DNA of 33,947 bases from JBAZDC01 sp041654595 (lineage in GTDB: Bacteria > Pseudomonadota > Gammaproteobacteria > Burkholderiales > Burkholderiaceae_B). The notes beneath the pieces were generated by a model, which was not told the DNA's origin, did not search any database, and saw only the letters and a list, made by a program, of their open reading frames with translations. The stretch is taken from positions 1 to 33,947 of the forward strand of contig CAZKBT010000037.1 of the NCBI GenBank assembly GCA_964551305.1, in the 5' to 3' direction. Of this stretch, positions 25,308 to 33,894 are shown one piece after another (the first letter of the stretch is position 1; the number at the start of each line of letters is the position of its first letter). The translations under genes and the position numbers were made by a program.

Positions 25308-26912
25308 ATGATTTTACGACACAGTTATGATTACATCATTGTAGGAGCGGGTTCGGCGGGCTGCGTCCTGGCCAACCGGCTTTCCGCCGAGCCGGGCAAG
25401 CGCGTCCTGTTGCTCGAGGCGGGGGGGCACGATCGGCATTTCTGGCTGCGGTTGCCTGTCGGTTACTTCCGCACCATTTACGATCCGCGCTTTTCGCGGG
25501 TCTTCGATACCGAGCCGTGCGAAGGCACGGCCGGACGCAACGTGCCTTGGCCGCGGGGCCGTATTCTTGGCGGGTCCAGCTCGATCAACGGCTTGCTGTA
25601 CATACGCGGACAGCACGGCGATTTCGACGAATGGGCTGAAAGAGGCGCGACGGGATGGGGCTATCGCGACGTGCTGCCGTATTTCAGGCGGTCGGAGCGG
25701 TTCGAGCTGGGCGCCAACGACTATCACGGCGGCGACGGCGAGCTGGCAGTGTCGCTGCTGCGCAATGACCATCCGTGTTGCCGTGCCTGGGTCGAAGCCG
25801 CGCAAGAATACGGGCTGCCTTACAACCCCGATTTCAATGGCGTGCAGGATCAGGGCGTGGGCGCGTATCAGTTGACCATCGACAAAGGATGGCGCTGCAG
25901 CGCCTCCGCCGCCTTCCTGCGCCCCGCGCTGCGGCGTGCCAATCTGCATTTGCGCACGGGCGCTCACGTCACGCGCGTGCTGTTCGACGGCGACCTGGCG
26001 CGCGGCATCGAGTGGATGCAAGCCGGCCAGCGCCATGTCGCCGATGCGCAAGAGGCGGTCATCCTTGCCGCTGGGGCCATCCAGACGCCGCAGATCCTGC
26101 AGCTGTCCGGCGTGGGGCCGGGCGCGCTGCTGAAGGAGCTCGGCATTCCCGTCGTGCTCGACGCGCCCGAGGTGGGTGAAAACCTGAAAGACCACTACCA
26201 GGCCCGCACCATTATCCGGCTGAATCGTCCCGTGTCCTTGAACAATCAAGTACGCAATCCCCTTCATCTGTTGTCCATGGGGGCCCAGTGGTTGTTCCGG
26301 GACTCGGGTCCGCTTACGGTGGGGGCGGGACAGGTCGGCGGCCTGGCCAGGACCGAGTATGCAACCGATGCGCGGGCCGACGTACTGTTCAACGTCATGC
26401 CGGTGTCGGTCGACAAGCCGGGCACGCCGTTGCATCGCTTTGCGGGGTTCACCGCGTCGATCACGCAATGCCGTCCGCTGTCCAAGGGACGGGTCAGCAT
26501 CGTTTCGACCGATCCCATGGCCGCGCCCCGCATCGAAACTCATTACTTGCGCGAAACCCTGGATCAACAGGTCATGGTGGCCGGATTGAAGATGCTGCGC
26601 GAAATCTATCGCCAGCCGGCGTTTTCCAAATGGATGGAGGCCGAAGTGCTGCCCGGCGGCCAGGCCGCCAGCGACGCCGAACTACTGGATTTTGCCCGAC
26701 AAAAAGGGGGAACCGTATTCCATGCCGCCGGCACTTGCCGCATGGGCGGCGATGCCGCGGCGGTGGTGGATCCGCAGCTGAACGTAAGGGGCGTGCGCGG
26801 CCTGAAAGTGATCGATGCGTCGGTCATGCCGGAGATAGTATCCACCAATACCAACGCGGCGGCCATCATGATCGGAGAAAAGGGCGCGGATCTCGTGCTC
26901 AAAGGCATGTGA
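25308..26912 (+). CDS. GMC-family FAD oxidoreductase (choline/alcohol dehydrogenase-like, 534 aa)
   Basis: The dinucleotide-binding motif IIVGAGSAGCVLANRL is at 10-25, with LLLEAGG after it. GMC signature 1 (RGRILGGSSSINGLLYIRG) and signature 2 (GAIQTPQILQLSGVG) are both clear, and the active-site pair is His472 (FHAAGTCRMGG) and an Asn in STNTNAAA near 514. The family oxidises primary alcohols to aldehydes, passing electrons from FAD to the respiratory chain or another acceptor. ATG 25308 was chosen over the GTG at 25299; GGTGGG lies very close before it. It is first of five plus-strand genes and is followed after 26 bp by an aldehyde dehydrogenase, which would take its product. BetA is the closest well-known relative, but true substrate is uncertain. 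Confidence 0.92.
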   Translation: MILRHSYDYIIVGAGSAGCVLANRLSAEPGKRVLLLEAGGHDRHFWLRLPVGYFRTIYDPRFSRVFDTEPCEGTAGRNVPWPRGRILGGSSSINGLLYIRGQHGDFDEWAERGATGWGYRDVLPYFRRSERFELGANDYHGGDGELAVSLLRNDHPCCRAWVEAAQEYGLPYNPDFNGVQDQGVGAYQLTIDKGWRCSASAAFLRPALRRANLHLRTGAHVTRVLFDGDLARGIEWMQAGQRHVADAQEAVILAAGAIQTPQILQLSGVGPGALLKELGIPVVLDAPEVGENLKDHYQARTIIRLNRPVSLNNQVRNPLHLLSMGAQWLFRDSGPLTVGAGQVGGLARTEYATDARADVLFNVMPVSVDKPGTPLHRFAGFTASITQCRPLSKGRVSIVSTDPMAAPRIETHYLRETLDQQVMVAGLKMLREIYRQPAFSKWMEAEVLPGGQAASDAELLDFARQKGGTVFHAAGTCRMGGDAAAVVDPQLNVRGVRGLKVIDASVMPEIVSTNTNAAAIMIGEKGADLVLKGM

Positions 26913-26938
26913 TCTGAAATGAAACAGGATAGTCGACA

Positions 26939-28384
26939 ATGAAATGTGAGTATGAGTACGGCAGCCTTATCGGCGACGCCCATGAATCAGGCGGCCCCCG
27001 CTTCATCACCTCGAACCCGGCGCGTCCCAGCCAGAAGGTAGGGAGCTATGCATGCGCGGATGCCGCAGCGGTCGATCGGGCCCTGGGCATTGCGCGTCGG
27101 GCGCAGCGGGGCTGGAGCGAAGTGCCAGCCATCGAGCGGGCCGTGTTGCTGCTGCGCTTGGTCGAAGGCGTCGAGAAGCGGGCCGATGATCTGGCCAGGG
27201 CGATTACCTTGGAACAGGGCAAGCCCCTGGCCGAAGCCAGGGGCGAAGTCATGAAGGCATGCGCCGAGGCGCGCGCTATGGCGGCGCGGGCGTTCGATGC
27301 GCAGGGCTCGCTATTGAGCTCGCCGCGCCCGGGCTATCGCATAGGCGTGATGCGTCGTCCGCGCGGCGTGATCGCGGCCATCACGCCCTGGAATTTCCCC
27401 ATTCTGACACCCATGCGCAAGATTGCGCCCGCCTTGGTGTTTGGCAACGCCGTCATTCTCAAGCCTTCAGAGTTCACGCCGGCCGCGGCATGCCTGCTGG
27501 CGAGCGCGGCCCGCGATGTGCTGCCGGCCGGCGTCTTTCAGCTCGTGCTCGGCCAGGCCGAAACGGCCGCGGCCCTGGTCGGCGGCCGCGGCGTCGACGG
27601 CATCACCTTCACGGGCTCCGTGGCCACGGGACGGAAAATCCAGGTCGCGGCTGCGACGAGTCTGGCCGAACTGTCGTTCGAACTGGGCGGCAAGAATGCT
27701 GCGGTCATTCATGACACGGATGATCTCGAAGAAACGCTGGATCACGTGGTCGGGGCCGCGTTCATGTGCGCCGGCCAACGGTGCACGGCCATCAGCCGGG
27801 TGCTCGTTCAGCGCGGCTTGTATGACCGAGCGCAAGAAGCGCTGGCGCGCAAAGTCGGCGCGCTCGTGGTGGGGGACGGCATGGGCGCCGGCGTGCAGCT
27901 CGGGCCGTTGACCCATGAGCGGCATTACGAAAGCGTGCAGGCCATGGTGCAATCCGGCATCGACCAGGGCGCGCGCGTGCTGGCCGGAGCAAAGCGGCTG
28001 TCTTTGCCGGGGCTGGAAAGCGGGTACTTCTATGCGCCGACCGTGCTGGCCGACGTGCGGCCCGACATGACCGTGGCCCGTGAAGAGATTTTCGGACCGG
28101 TGCTGTCGGTGCTGGCCTACGAGTCGCTGGACGAGGGGCTTGCCATATTGAATGACGTCGACTACGGGTTGACCTCCGCCTTCTTTTCGAACGATGCGCG
28201 GGCGGTCGAGCGATTCGTGAACGAAAGCCAGAACGGCATGCTGCACGTCAATCACGGCACTGTGCCCGACAACCACGCTCCGTTCGGCGGCATCAAGCAT
28301 TCCGGAGTGGGAGCGTACTCGGTCGGCGCTTCCGCCGCCAACTTCTATACCACCGAGCATACGGTGTACTGGAACCATCGGTGA
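26939..28384 (+). CDS. NAD(P)-dependent aldehyde dehydrogenase (481 aa)
   Basis: The fold is complete: PWNFPILTPMRKIAPAL with Asn152, KPSEFTP with Lys175, TFTGSVATGR (cofactor loop), general base Glu248 in FELGGKN, catalytic Cys282 in CAGQRCTA and EEIFGPVL near residue 384. It oxidises an aldehyde to the acid. The motifs fit the succinate-semialdehyde/betaine-aldehyde group. Placed after the GMC oxidoreductase, it should complete the alcohol-to-acid oxidation. ACAGGATAG lies before the ATG, and the next gene starts 4 bp after its stop. Confidence 0.93.
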   Translation: MKCEYEYGSLIGDAHESGGPRFITSNPARPSQKVGSYACADAAAVDRALGIARRAQRGWSEVPAIERAVLLLRLVEGVEKRADDLARAITLEQGKPLAEARGEVMKACAEARAMAARAFDAQGSLLSSPRPGYRIGVMRRPRGVIAAITPWNFPILTPMRKIAPALVFGNAVILKPSEFTPAAACLLASAARDVLPAGVFQLVLGQAETAAALVGGRGVDGITFTGSVATGRKIQVAAATSLAELSFELGGKNAAVIHDTDDLEETLDHVVGAAFMCAGQRCTAISRVLVQRGLYDRAQEALARKVGALVVGDGMGAGVQLGPLTHERHYESVQAMVQSGIDQGARVLAGAKRLSLPGLESGYFYAPTVLADVRPDMTVAREEIFGPVLSVLAYESLDEGLAILNDVDYGLTSAFFSNDARAVERFVNESQNGMLHVNHGTVPDNHAPFGGIKHSGVGAYSVGASAANFYTTEHTVYWNHR

Positions 28385-28388
28385 CGCT

Positions 28389-29855
28389 ATGAGCAAGCAA
28401 CCCAACATCATTCTGATCATGACGGACCAGCAACGCGCCGACACCATACACGCGTTGGGAGCAAGCTGGATGAAGACGCCCAACCTCGACGCGCTGGCGC
28501 GCGACGGCGCGGCGTTTACCGAATGCTTCGTCACGTCGCCGGTTTGCGTGGCGTCGCGCGCCAGCGTGTTCACCGGCATGTATCCGCATATCGAAGGCGT
28601 GTTCAGCAATTTCCATCCTTGGCAGCCGAATTGGGTGGGCTGGCTGGCCGACGCCGGCTACCATTGCGTGAACATCGGCAAGATGCACGTCAATCCCTAC
28701 GATGCGCCGGCCGGCTTTCATCAGCGCTTCGTAGTCGAAAACAAAGACAGGCCCCTGTTCCTGGATGAGCACGACCGCGCGTTCTACGACGAGTGGGACA
28801 AGGCGCTGCATGCGCGCAAGTTGGCCAAGCCCTCACGCTACACTCGATTCAACCGTGATGCGCAAGCATATCGCCGCGCCCTCGGGGCCTTTGAGTGGGA
28901 CTTGCCCGAAGACATGCATCCGGACATGTTCGTGGGCGACAACGCCCTATGGTGGCTGGAAGAGCGCCAGTCGACGGCGCCGCTCTTTCTGCAGATCGGA
29001 TTCCCGGGTCCGCATCCTCCCTATGATCCGCTGGCCCGCAGCCTGGCCGAGTACGCGAATGCCGAGATTCCGGTGCCGCGGGTGGAAGGCAGTGAGCTCG
29101 ACGCGCAGCCCGGCGCGCAGCGCGTCTTGCGCGAAAACATGATGCGCAACAACTACGACTCGGTGGCATGGCGGCAAGACGCGTCGACGCAGGAGCTGCT
29201 GCGCATGCGCCGCCACTACGCGGCCAACGTGACCATGATCGACGAAAAGGTCGGCGAGATCATGGACCTATTGCGCCGCAAGGGCTATCTGGACAACGCC
29301 ATCGTGATCTTTACCTCGGATCACGCCGACGCGCTCGGCGATCACGGCCATATCCAGAAGTGGACGATGTATGACTGCGTGACCCGCGTGCCGCTGTTGA
29401 TCTGGGCGAGTGAAAACGTGCAGGCGGGCATGCGTTGCGATGCGTTGGTCCAGCTGATGGATATCGCGCCGACCATCCTGGAGGCAGCGGGCGTATCCGT
29501 GCCGTCTCGCTTCGAAGCGCGGTCTTTGTGGCCTTTGCTGCGTCGAGAACAGGCATCGATACGCGACGCCGTGTATTCGGAGCTCGCCCGGGACCACATC
29601 CAGACGGGCGCGGAATACATAGTAATGCGCCGCGAGCGGCGCTGGAAGCTCGTGTTCTACCTGGATTCGCAGGAAGGCGAACTCTACGACTTGCAGGCTG
29701 ATCCGGGCGAGTTGCGCAATCTTTGGCATGATCCGAATCATCGCGCTGAGCGCGAACGCATGGAGCGGGCGACGCTGGAGTGGTCGATGCGCTCCAGTCT
29801 GCAAGCCCGGCTTGCCCCGACACGCAAGCCGCAACAACCGATGCTGATCCAGTGA
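28389..29855 (+). CDS. Type I sulfatase with CVASR active-site variant (488 aa)
   Basis: MTDQQ (Asp13, Gln14) begins the metal site, the formylglycine motif is CVASR at 53-57 (Ala in place of the usual Pro), and TSDHADALGDHG gives the later metal ligands. The C-terminal GELYDLQADPGELRNLWHD is the usual sulfatase end. No signal peptide is visible, so it should act in the cytoplasm. It starts 4 bp after the aldehyde dehydrogenase gene. Its substrate should be chemically related to those of the other sulfatases in the locus, but the sequence differs clearly from the BetC-like one at 21693-23345. Confidence 0.92.
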   Translation: MSKQPNIILIMTDQQRADTIHALGASWMKTPNLDALARDGAAFTECFVTSPVCVASRASVFTGMYPHIEGVFSNFHPWQPNWVGWLADAGYHCVNIGKMHVNPYDAPAGFHQRFVVENKDRPLFLDEHDRAFYDEWDKALHARKLAKPSRYTRFNRDAQAYRRALGAFEWDLPEDMHPDMFVGDNALWWLEERQSTAPLFLQIGFPGPHPPYDPLARSLAEYANAEIPVPRVEGSELDAQPGAQRVLRENMMRNNYDSVAWRQDASTQELLRMRRHYAANVTMIDEKVGEIMDLLRRKGYLDNAIVIFTSDHADALGDHGHIQKWTMYDCVTRVPLLIWASENVQAGMRCDALVQLMDIAPTILEAAGVSVPSRFEARSLWPLLRREQASIRDAVYSELARDHIQTGAEYIVMRRERRWKLVFYLDSQEGELYDLQADPGELRNLWHDPNHRAERERMERATLEWSMRSSLQARLAPTRKPQQPMLIQ

Positions 29856-29901
29856 CGCGAGTCACGGCATCACACTCTGATCCAACAAGGGAGATATGAT
29901 C

Positions 29902-30888
29902 ATGACGAGCATAACCAGGAAAATCGTTCAGGCGGTCGCGGTGTGCGGCTTCACGGCGGGGCCGGCCCTGCCTGCCGTCGCCGCCTCCTATCCCGAGCGG
30001 CCCATTACCGTCGTCGTTGCCTGGCCCGCGGGCGGGATGGCCGACAACGTGATCCGTGTCGCGACGGAAAAAATGCAGCCCGAGCTGGGCCAGCCCGTGG
30101 TGGTCGAGAATCGTCCAGGCGCGGGCGGGCAGGTGGCGGCCAGTCTCGTGGCGAAGGCCGCTCCCGACGGCTATACGCTATTGCTGACCACCAGTGCGCT
30201 GACGATGAATGCGGCCCTGGAGGGCGATCAAGCGAAATTCGACGTGCTCAACGATTTCGTGCCGATCGCGCGAGGAGGGCTTGCTCCGTCCATCCTCATG
30301 GTTCGCAAGGATTTTCCCGCCAATACCGTTCAAGAGCTGCTGGCCCAGGCCAAATCCAATCCGGGCAAGTTCAGCTACGGGTCCGCCGGGGTGGGAACTC
30401 CCGCGCATTTGTCCAGCGAACTGATGAAGTCGCTGGCGGACATCGATGTGCTGCACGTACCTTATAAGGGGGCGCCGCCGGTGATGGTGGATCTGGCTTC
30501 CGGTCGCATCGACATGGCCTTCGCCAACTACACGGTGGCATTGCCGCAGGTGCAGGCCGGCCGTGTGCGTCCGCTGGCGGTGACGAGTTTGCAGCGTTCG
30601 CCGTTGATGCCGGATACGCCGACCCTGGACGAGGCCGGCCTGAGCAACTTCGAGGCCGACCAATGGGTTGGCCTGCTTGCGCCCAAGGGCACCCCGGGTC
30701 CAGTCGTCGAACGCGTAGCCAAGGCATTCTCGCAAGCCTTGCGTGATCCCAAGGCTACGGAGACATTGGCCCAGAACTGCATCGCGGCCGACGGCGACAG
30801 CACGCCCGGCGATTTTTCGGTCTATCTGAAAGACGATCTGAACAAATGGGTCGATCTGGTCAAATCGGCCGGCATCAAGAACGAGTGA
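29902..30888 (+). CDS. Bug/TctC-type periplasmic solute-binding protein
   Basis: A Sec signal peptide (ITRKIVQAVAVCGFTAG, cleaved near AVA-AS) precedes YPERPITVVVAWPAGG. The family features VVENRPGAGGQVA, PDGYTLLLTT, YGSAGVGTPAHL, VPYKGAPPVMVDLASG and LLAPKGTPG are all present. Bug proteins bind carboxylates and similar small anions for tripartite tricarboxylate transporters and are greatly expanded in Bordetella and relatives. No membrane subunits are next to it, so it must use an unlinked transporter or act as a sensor. ATG 29902 has AGGGAG at a better distance than the ATG at 29896. Confidence 0.93.
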   Translation: MTSITRKIVQAVAVCGFTAGPALPAVAASYPERPITVVVAWPAGGMADNVIRVATEKMQPELGQPVVVENRPGAGGQVAASLVAKAAPDGYTLLLTTSALTMNAALEGDQAKFDVLNDFVPIARGGLAPSILMVRKDFPANTVQELLAQAKSNPGKFSYGSAGVGTPAHLSSELMKSLADIDVLHVPYKGAPPVMVDLASGRIDMAFANYTVALPQVQAGRVRPLAVTSLQRSPLMPDTPTLDEAGLSNFEADQWVGLLAPKGTPGPVVERVAKAFSQALRDPKATETLAQNCIAADGDSTPGDFSVYLKDDLNKWVDLVKSAGIKNE

Positions 30889-30896
30889 GGTCATAA

Positions 30897-32420
30897 ATGC
30901 GCGTTATTTTCGTACTCTTCGATTCCCTTACCCGCTCGGCGCTGGAGTGTTATGGCGGCACGACCGTCAAGACGCCGAATTTCCAGCGCTTTGCTCGTCG
31001 CGCGGTGACTTTCGACACCCATTACGTGGGAAGCCTGCCTTGCATGCCGGCGCGCCGGGACATGCATACGGGAAGGTTGAACTTCCTGCATCGCAGCTGG
31101 GGACCATTAGAGCCGTTCGACCAGTCGTTCGCCGCGCTCTTGGGCGGCGGCGGCGTGCATACGCATCTGGTGTCCGATCATTACCACTACTGGGAAGACG
31201 GCGGTGCGACCTATCACAATCGCTATACCACGTGGGATTTCGTGCGCGGCCAGGAATGGGACCGGTGGAAGGCCATGGTGCAACCGCCCATGGAGCGCTT
31301 TCGCGAGATGTATCATGTCATGCAGCAACCGCAGGGAGGCGGCGACGGCCGTGTCCAGGCCATGGTGAATCGCGAGTTCATGCGCGAAGAGCAGGACTAT
31401 TGCTGTCCCCGCACGTTTGCGGGCGCCTTCGAGTTTCTGGACCAGAACCGGGATGCGGACAATTGGCTGCTGCACCTGGAATGCTTCGATCCTCACGAGC
31501 CCTTCCACGCCCCGGAGCGTTTTCGCAAGGACTACCCGACGGGCTATGAAGGCCCCATCCTGGATTGGCCGCGGTACAAGCGGCTGGAGGAAAGCCCCGA
31601 AGAGGTCGCCGAGCTGCGGGCCAACTACGCGGCGCTCCTGGCCATGTGCGACGATTATTTCGGCCGGCTGCTGGACTACATGGACCGCCACGACATGTGG
31701 AAGGACACGGCGGTGGTCATGACCACCGACCACGGTTTCCTGCTGGGAGAGCATGACTGGTGGGGCAAGAATCGAATGCCGTTCTTCAACGAAATCGCGC
31801 ACATTCCCTTGATCATCCATCATCCGGACCATATGCATCGGGCGGGCGAACGGCGCCGGGCGCTGACGCAAACCACCGACATCATGCCCACGCTGCTCGA
31901 TCTCTTCGGCGTGGCGGCGCCCGAGACGGCGGAGGGGTATTCGCTGCTGCCGTTGCTCGAGCAAGACAAGCCACTGCGCGAGGCGGTGCTGTATGGCATG
32001 TTCGGCGCCGGGACCAACATCACGGACGGGCGCTACACCTATTTCTGCTATCCCCGCGACATGACGCGCCAGCAATTGTATGAATACACTCTTATGCCCA
32101 TGCACCTGAAGTCCATGTTCGCCGTCGAGGACCTGCGCCAGGCGGAGCTGGCCGATCCCTTCGGCTTTACACAGGGCGTGCCCCTGCTCAAGGTGCCGGC
32201 GCGGCGCAACGTCAAGGGGCAGCCGACCGGGCACCAGGGCCAGGGCGGCGGTTATGAGGAGTGCACCACCGTTCTCTACGATCTGCATGCCGACCCCGGG
32301 CAGGAGAAACCGTTTCGAGACGAAGCGGTCGAAGGGCGGCTGCTGAAGCTGATGACGGGCTTGCTGGCGCGCAACGAAGCTCCGGTCGAGGCCTTCACGC
32401 GGCTCGATCTGCAAGGCTGA
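30897..32420 (+). CDS. Type I sulfatase/phosphonate monoester hydrolase-like enzyme with CMPAR motif (507 aa)
   Basis: The active-site motif is CMPAR at 49-53 followed by RDMHTGR. The N-terminal metal motif is FDSL (Asp9 with Ser10 in place of the usual Asp/Gln), and TTDHGFLLGEHDWWGKN supplies the other metal ligands. FDPHEPFHAPE near residue 197 is typical of the sulfatase/PMH branch, so it may hydrolyse sulfate esters, phosphonate monoesters or both. It has no signal peptide. It starts 8 bp after the binding-protein gene, with GTGAGG before the ATG, and is last in the plus-strand operon; a strong terminator follows. Confidence 0.9.
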   Translation: MRVIFVLFDSLTRSALECYGGTTVKTPNFQRFARRAVTFDTHYVGSLPCMPARRDMHTGRLNFLHRSWGPLEPFDQSFAALLGGGGVHTHLVSDHYHYWEDGGATYHNRYTTWDFVRGQEWDRWKAMVQPPMERFREMYHVMQQPQGGGDGRVQAMVNREFMREEQDYCCPRTFAGAFEFLDQNRDADNWLLHLECFDPHEPFHAPERFRKDYPTGYEGPILDWPRYKRLEESPEEVAELRANYAALLAMCDDYFGRLLDYMDRHDMWKDTAVVMTTDHGFLLGEHDWWGKNRMPFFNEIAHIPLIIHHPDHMHRAGERRRALTQTTDIMPTLLDLFGVAAPETAEGYSLLPLLEQDKPLREAVLYGMFGAGTNITDGRYTYFCYPRDMTRQQLYEYTLMPMHLKSMFAVEDLRQAELADPFGFTQGVPLLKVPARRNVKGQPTGHQGQGGGYEECTTVLYDLHADPGQEKPFRDEAVEGRLLKLMTGLLARNEAPVEAFTRLDLQG

Positions 32421-32490
32421 GGGGTGACGCGAGGCGCGGGCGGCGACTGGATGTGGCTTTCCTGAGAGCGGTGGCCGCCGCCGCGAGAGG

Positions 32491-32519
32491 AAAAAGGGCG
32501 CCGGCCAAGCGCCCTTTTT
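32491..32519. terminator. Bidirectional Rho-independent terminator
   Basis: AAAAAGGGCGC-CGGCCAA-GCGCCCTTTTT is an 11-bp perfect stem with A- and T-runs at both ends. It closes the sulfatase operon and separates it from tpiA. Confidence 0.92.
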
Positions 32520-32668
32520 CATGGGAGTCATGACGGGCATTCATCTTCGTGGTGCCTGCCGTGTTATTTACGCGCTACAATGCCCGGTTTACTCTATTTT
32601 CAGTCTGTCTCGTCGGCAGGCTGATCGGCTCATCGAAGAAGTATATTTGCTCTAGGAATGCCCACGAT

Positions 32669-33415
32669 ATGAATGCGGTTGCGCGCAAGCGTCTGGTGAT
32701 CGGAAATTGGAAAATGCACGGCGGCAAATCGGCGAATGCCACGTTGCTGGCGGGTTTGTGCGCGGGCGAAGCGGCGATCGACCAGTGCGATCTGGCTGTG
32801 TGCGTGCCGTTCCCGTACCTGGAGCAGGCGCAGTCGGCCTTGGCGGGCAGCCGGATATCCTGGGGAGCGCAAGACGTCAGTTGGCGCGCGCAGGGCGCGT
32901 ACACGGGCGAAGTCAGTGCCGGGATGCTGGTGGACTTCGCTTGCCGCTGGGTGCTGGTCGGGCATTCGGAGCGGCGCGCGATGCACGGGGAGTCCGATGA
33001 ACTGGTCGCCCAGAAAGCGGCCGCCGCGTTGCAAGCCGGGCTGACGCCGGTGGTGTGCATCGGTGAAACGCTGGAAGAGCAAGACGCCGGCCTGACGTCC
33101 GAAGTGATCGCCCGCCAGCTAGCGCCTGTGCTCGCGTTGGGCCGGGAGTCTGTTGCTAAAATGGTATTGGCCTATGAGCCAGTCTGGGCCATCGGGACCG
33201 GCCGCAGCGCGACGCCCGAGCAAGCGCAGGCCGTTCATGCCGATATCCGCGCCGAATTGACGGCGCTGGATGTCCCGCAGGTTCGCATTCTGTACGGTGG
33301 CAGCGTCAAAGCGGCCAATGCCGCCAGCTTGTTTGCCATGCCCGATATCGACGGTGCCCTGGTGGGCGGCGCGTCGCTGGTGGCCGAAGAATTTTTACGC
33401 ATAGCAGCCGCATAG
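32669..33415 (+). CDS. tpiA: Triosephosphate isomerase
   Basis: The 248-aa enzyme interconverts dihydroxyacetone phosphate and glyceraldehyde 3-phosphate. GNWKMHG has the substrate-binding Asn and Lys, VGHSERR has the catalytic His, and AYEPVWAIGTG has the catalytic Glu; ILYGGSVK and GALVGGASL bind phosphate. ATG 32669 is preceded by TAGGAA; the frame is open to 32549 but nothing there fits. A TACAAT at 32576-32581 could be a -10 box, without a clear -35. secG follows after 16 bp, as in most Burkholderiales. Confidence 0.97.
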   Translation: MNAVARKRLVIGNWKMHGGKSANATLLAGLCAGEAAIDQCDLAVCVPFPYLEQAQSALAGSRISWGAQDVSWRAQGAYTGEVSAGMLVDFACRWVLVGHSERRAMHGESDELVAQKAAAALQAGLTPVVCIGETLEEQDAGLTSEVIARQLAPVLALGRESVAKMVLAYEPVWAIGTGRSATPEQAQAVHADIRAELTALDVPQVRILYGGSVKAANAASLFAMPDIDGALVGGASLVAEEFLRIAAA

Positions 33416-33431
33416 GCTACGGAGTTTTTTC

Positions 33432-33833
33432 ATGGAATGGTTGTCACCGACTTTGCTGGCGATACAGGTAATTTCGTCGTTAAGCATCATCGTCCTGGTC
33501 CTGCTGCAGCAGGGCAAGGGCGCGGATATGGGCTCTTCTTTCGGCAGCGGTTCGGCCGGCAGCTTGTTCGGCGCTTCGGGCGCCGCGAATTTCCTTTCGC
33601 GCACGACCAAGTGGGCCGCCATTATCTTCTTCGCCTCGACGATCGGCTTGGCCTACGTTTCGCATCACCCCGCGAGCCGTGAGCCTGAAGGCGGCATCAT
33701 GCAGGGCTTCCAGCCCACCGTGCCGTCCACGCCGCCCGCGTCCGGATCGGCGGTGCCCAGCGTTCCCGCGCCTGCTCAAACGGATCCTTCCGTCCCCGCG
33801 GCCCCGGCCACGCCCGAGGCGCCAAAGCAGTAA
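33432..33833 (+). CDS. secG: Preprotein translocase subunit SecG
   Basis: The 133-aa protein has two membrane segments (about 7-24 and 58-76) flanking the signature LLQQGKGADMGSSFGSGS. That is the SecG hairpin that assists SecYE in export. A Pro/Ala/Ser-rich C-terminal tail of ~50 residues is longer than in E. coli and typical of betaproteobacteria. ACGGAG lies before the ATG. It is cotranscribed with tpiA. Confidence 0.96.
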   Translation: MEWLSPTLLAIQVISSLSIIVLVLLQQGKGADMGSSFGSGSAGSLFGASGAANFLSRTTKWAAIIFFASTIGLAYVSHHPASREPEGGIMQGFQPTVPSTPPASGSAVPSVPAPAQTDPSVPAAPATPEAPKQ

Positions 33834-33846
33834 CGGTTGTGCTTTC

Positions 33847-33878
33847 AGCATGAAAAGCGTGGTTTTTCATGCTAGAAT
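33847..33878 (+). promoter_or_regulatory. Hairpin after secG and possible -10 box of tRNA-Leu
   Basis: AGCATGAAAA (33847-33856) and TTTTCATGCT (33864-33873) form a perfect 10-bp stem just after secG. TAGAAT at 33873-33878 lies 16 nt before the tRNA and resembles a -10 box, but there is no good -35. The hairpin has only a weak T-rich tail. Confidence 0.4.
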
Positions 33879-33894
33879 TTCGCTCTTTTGCAGC

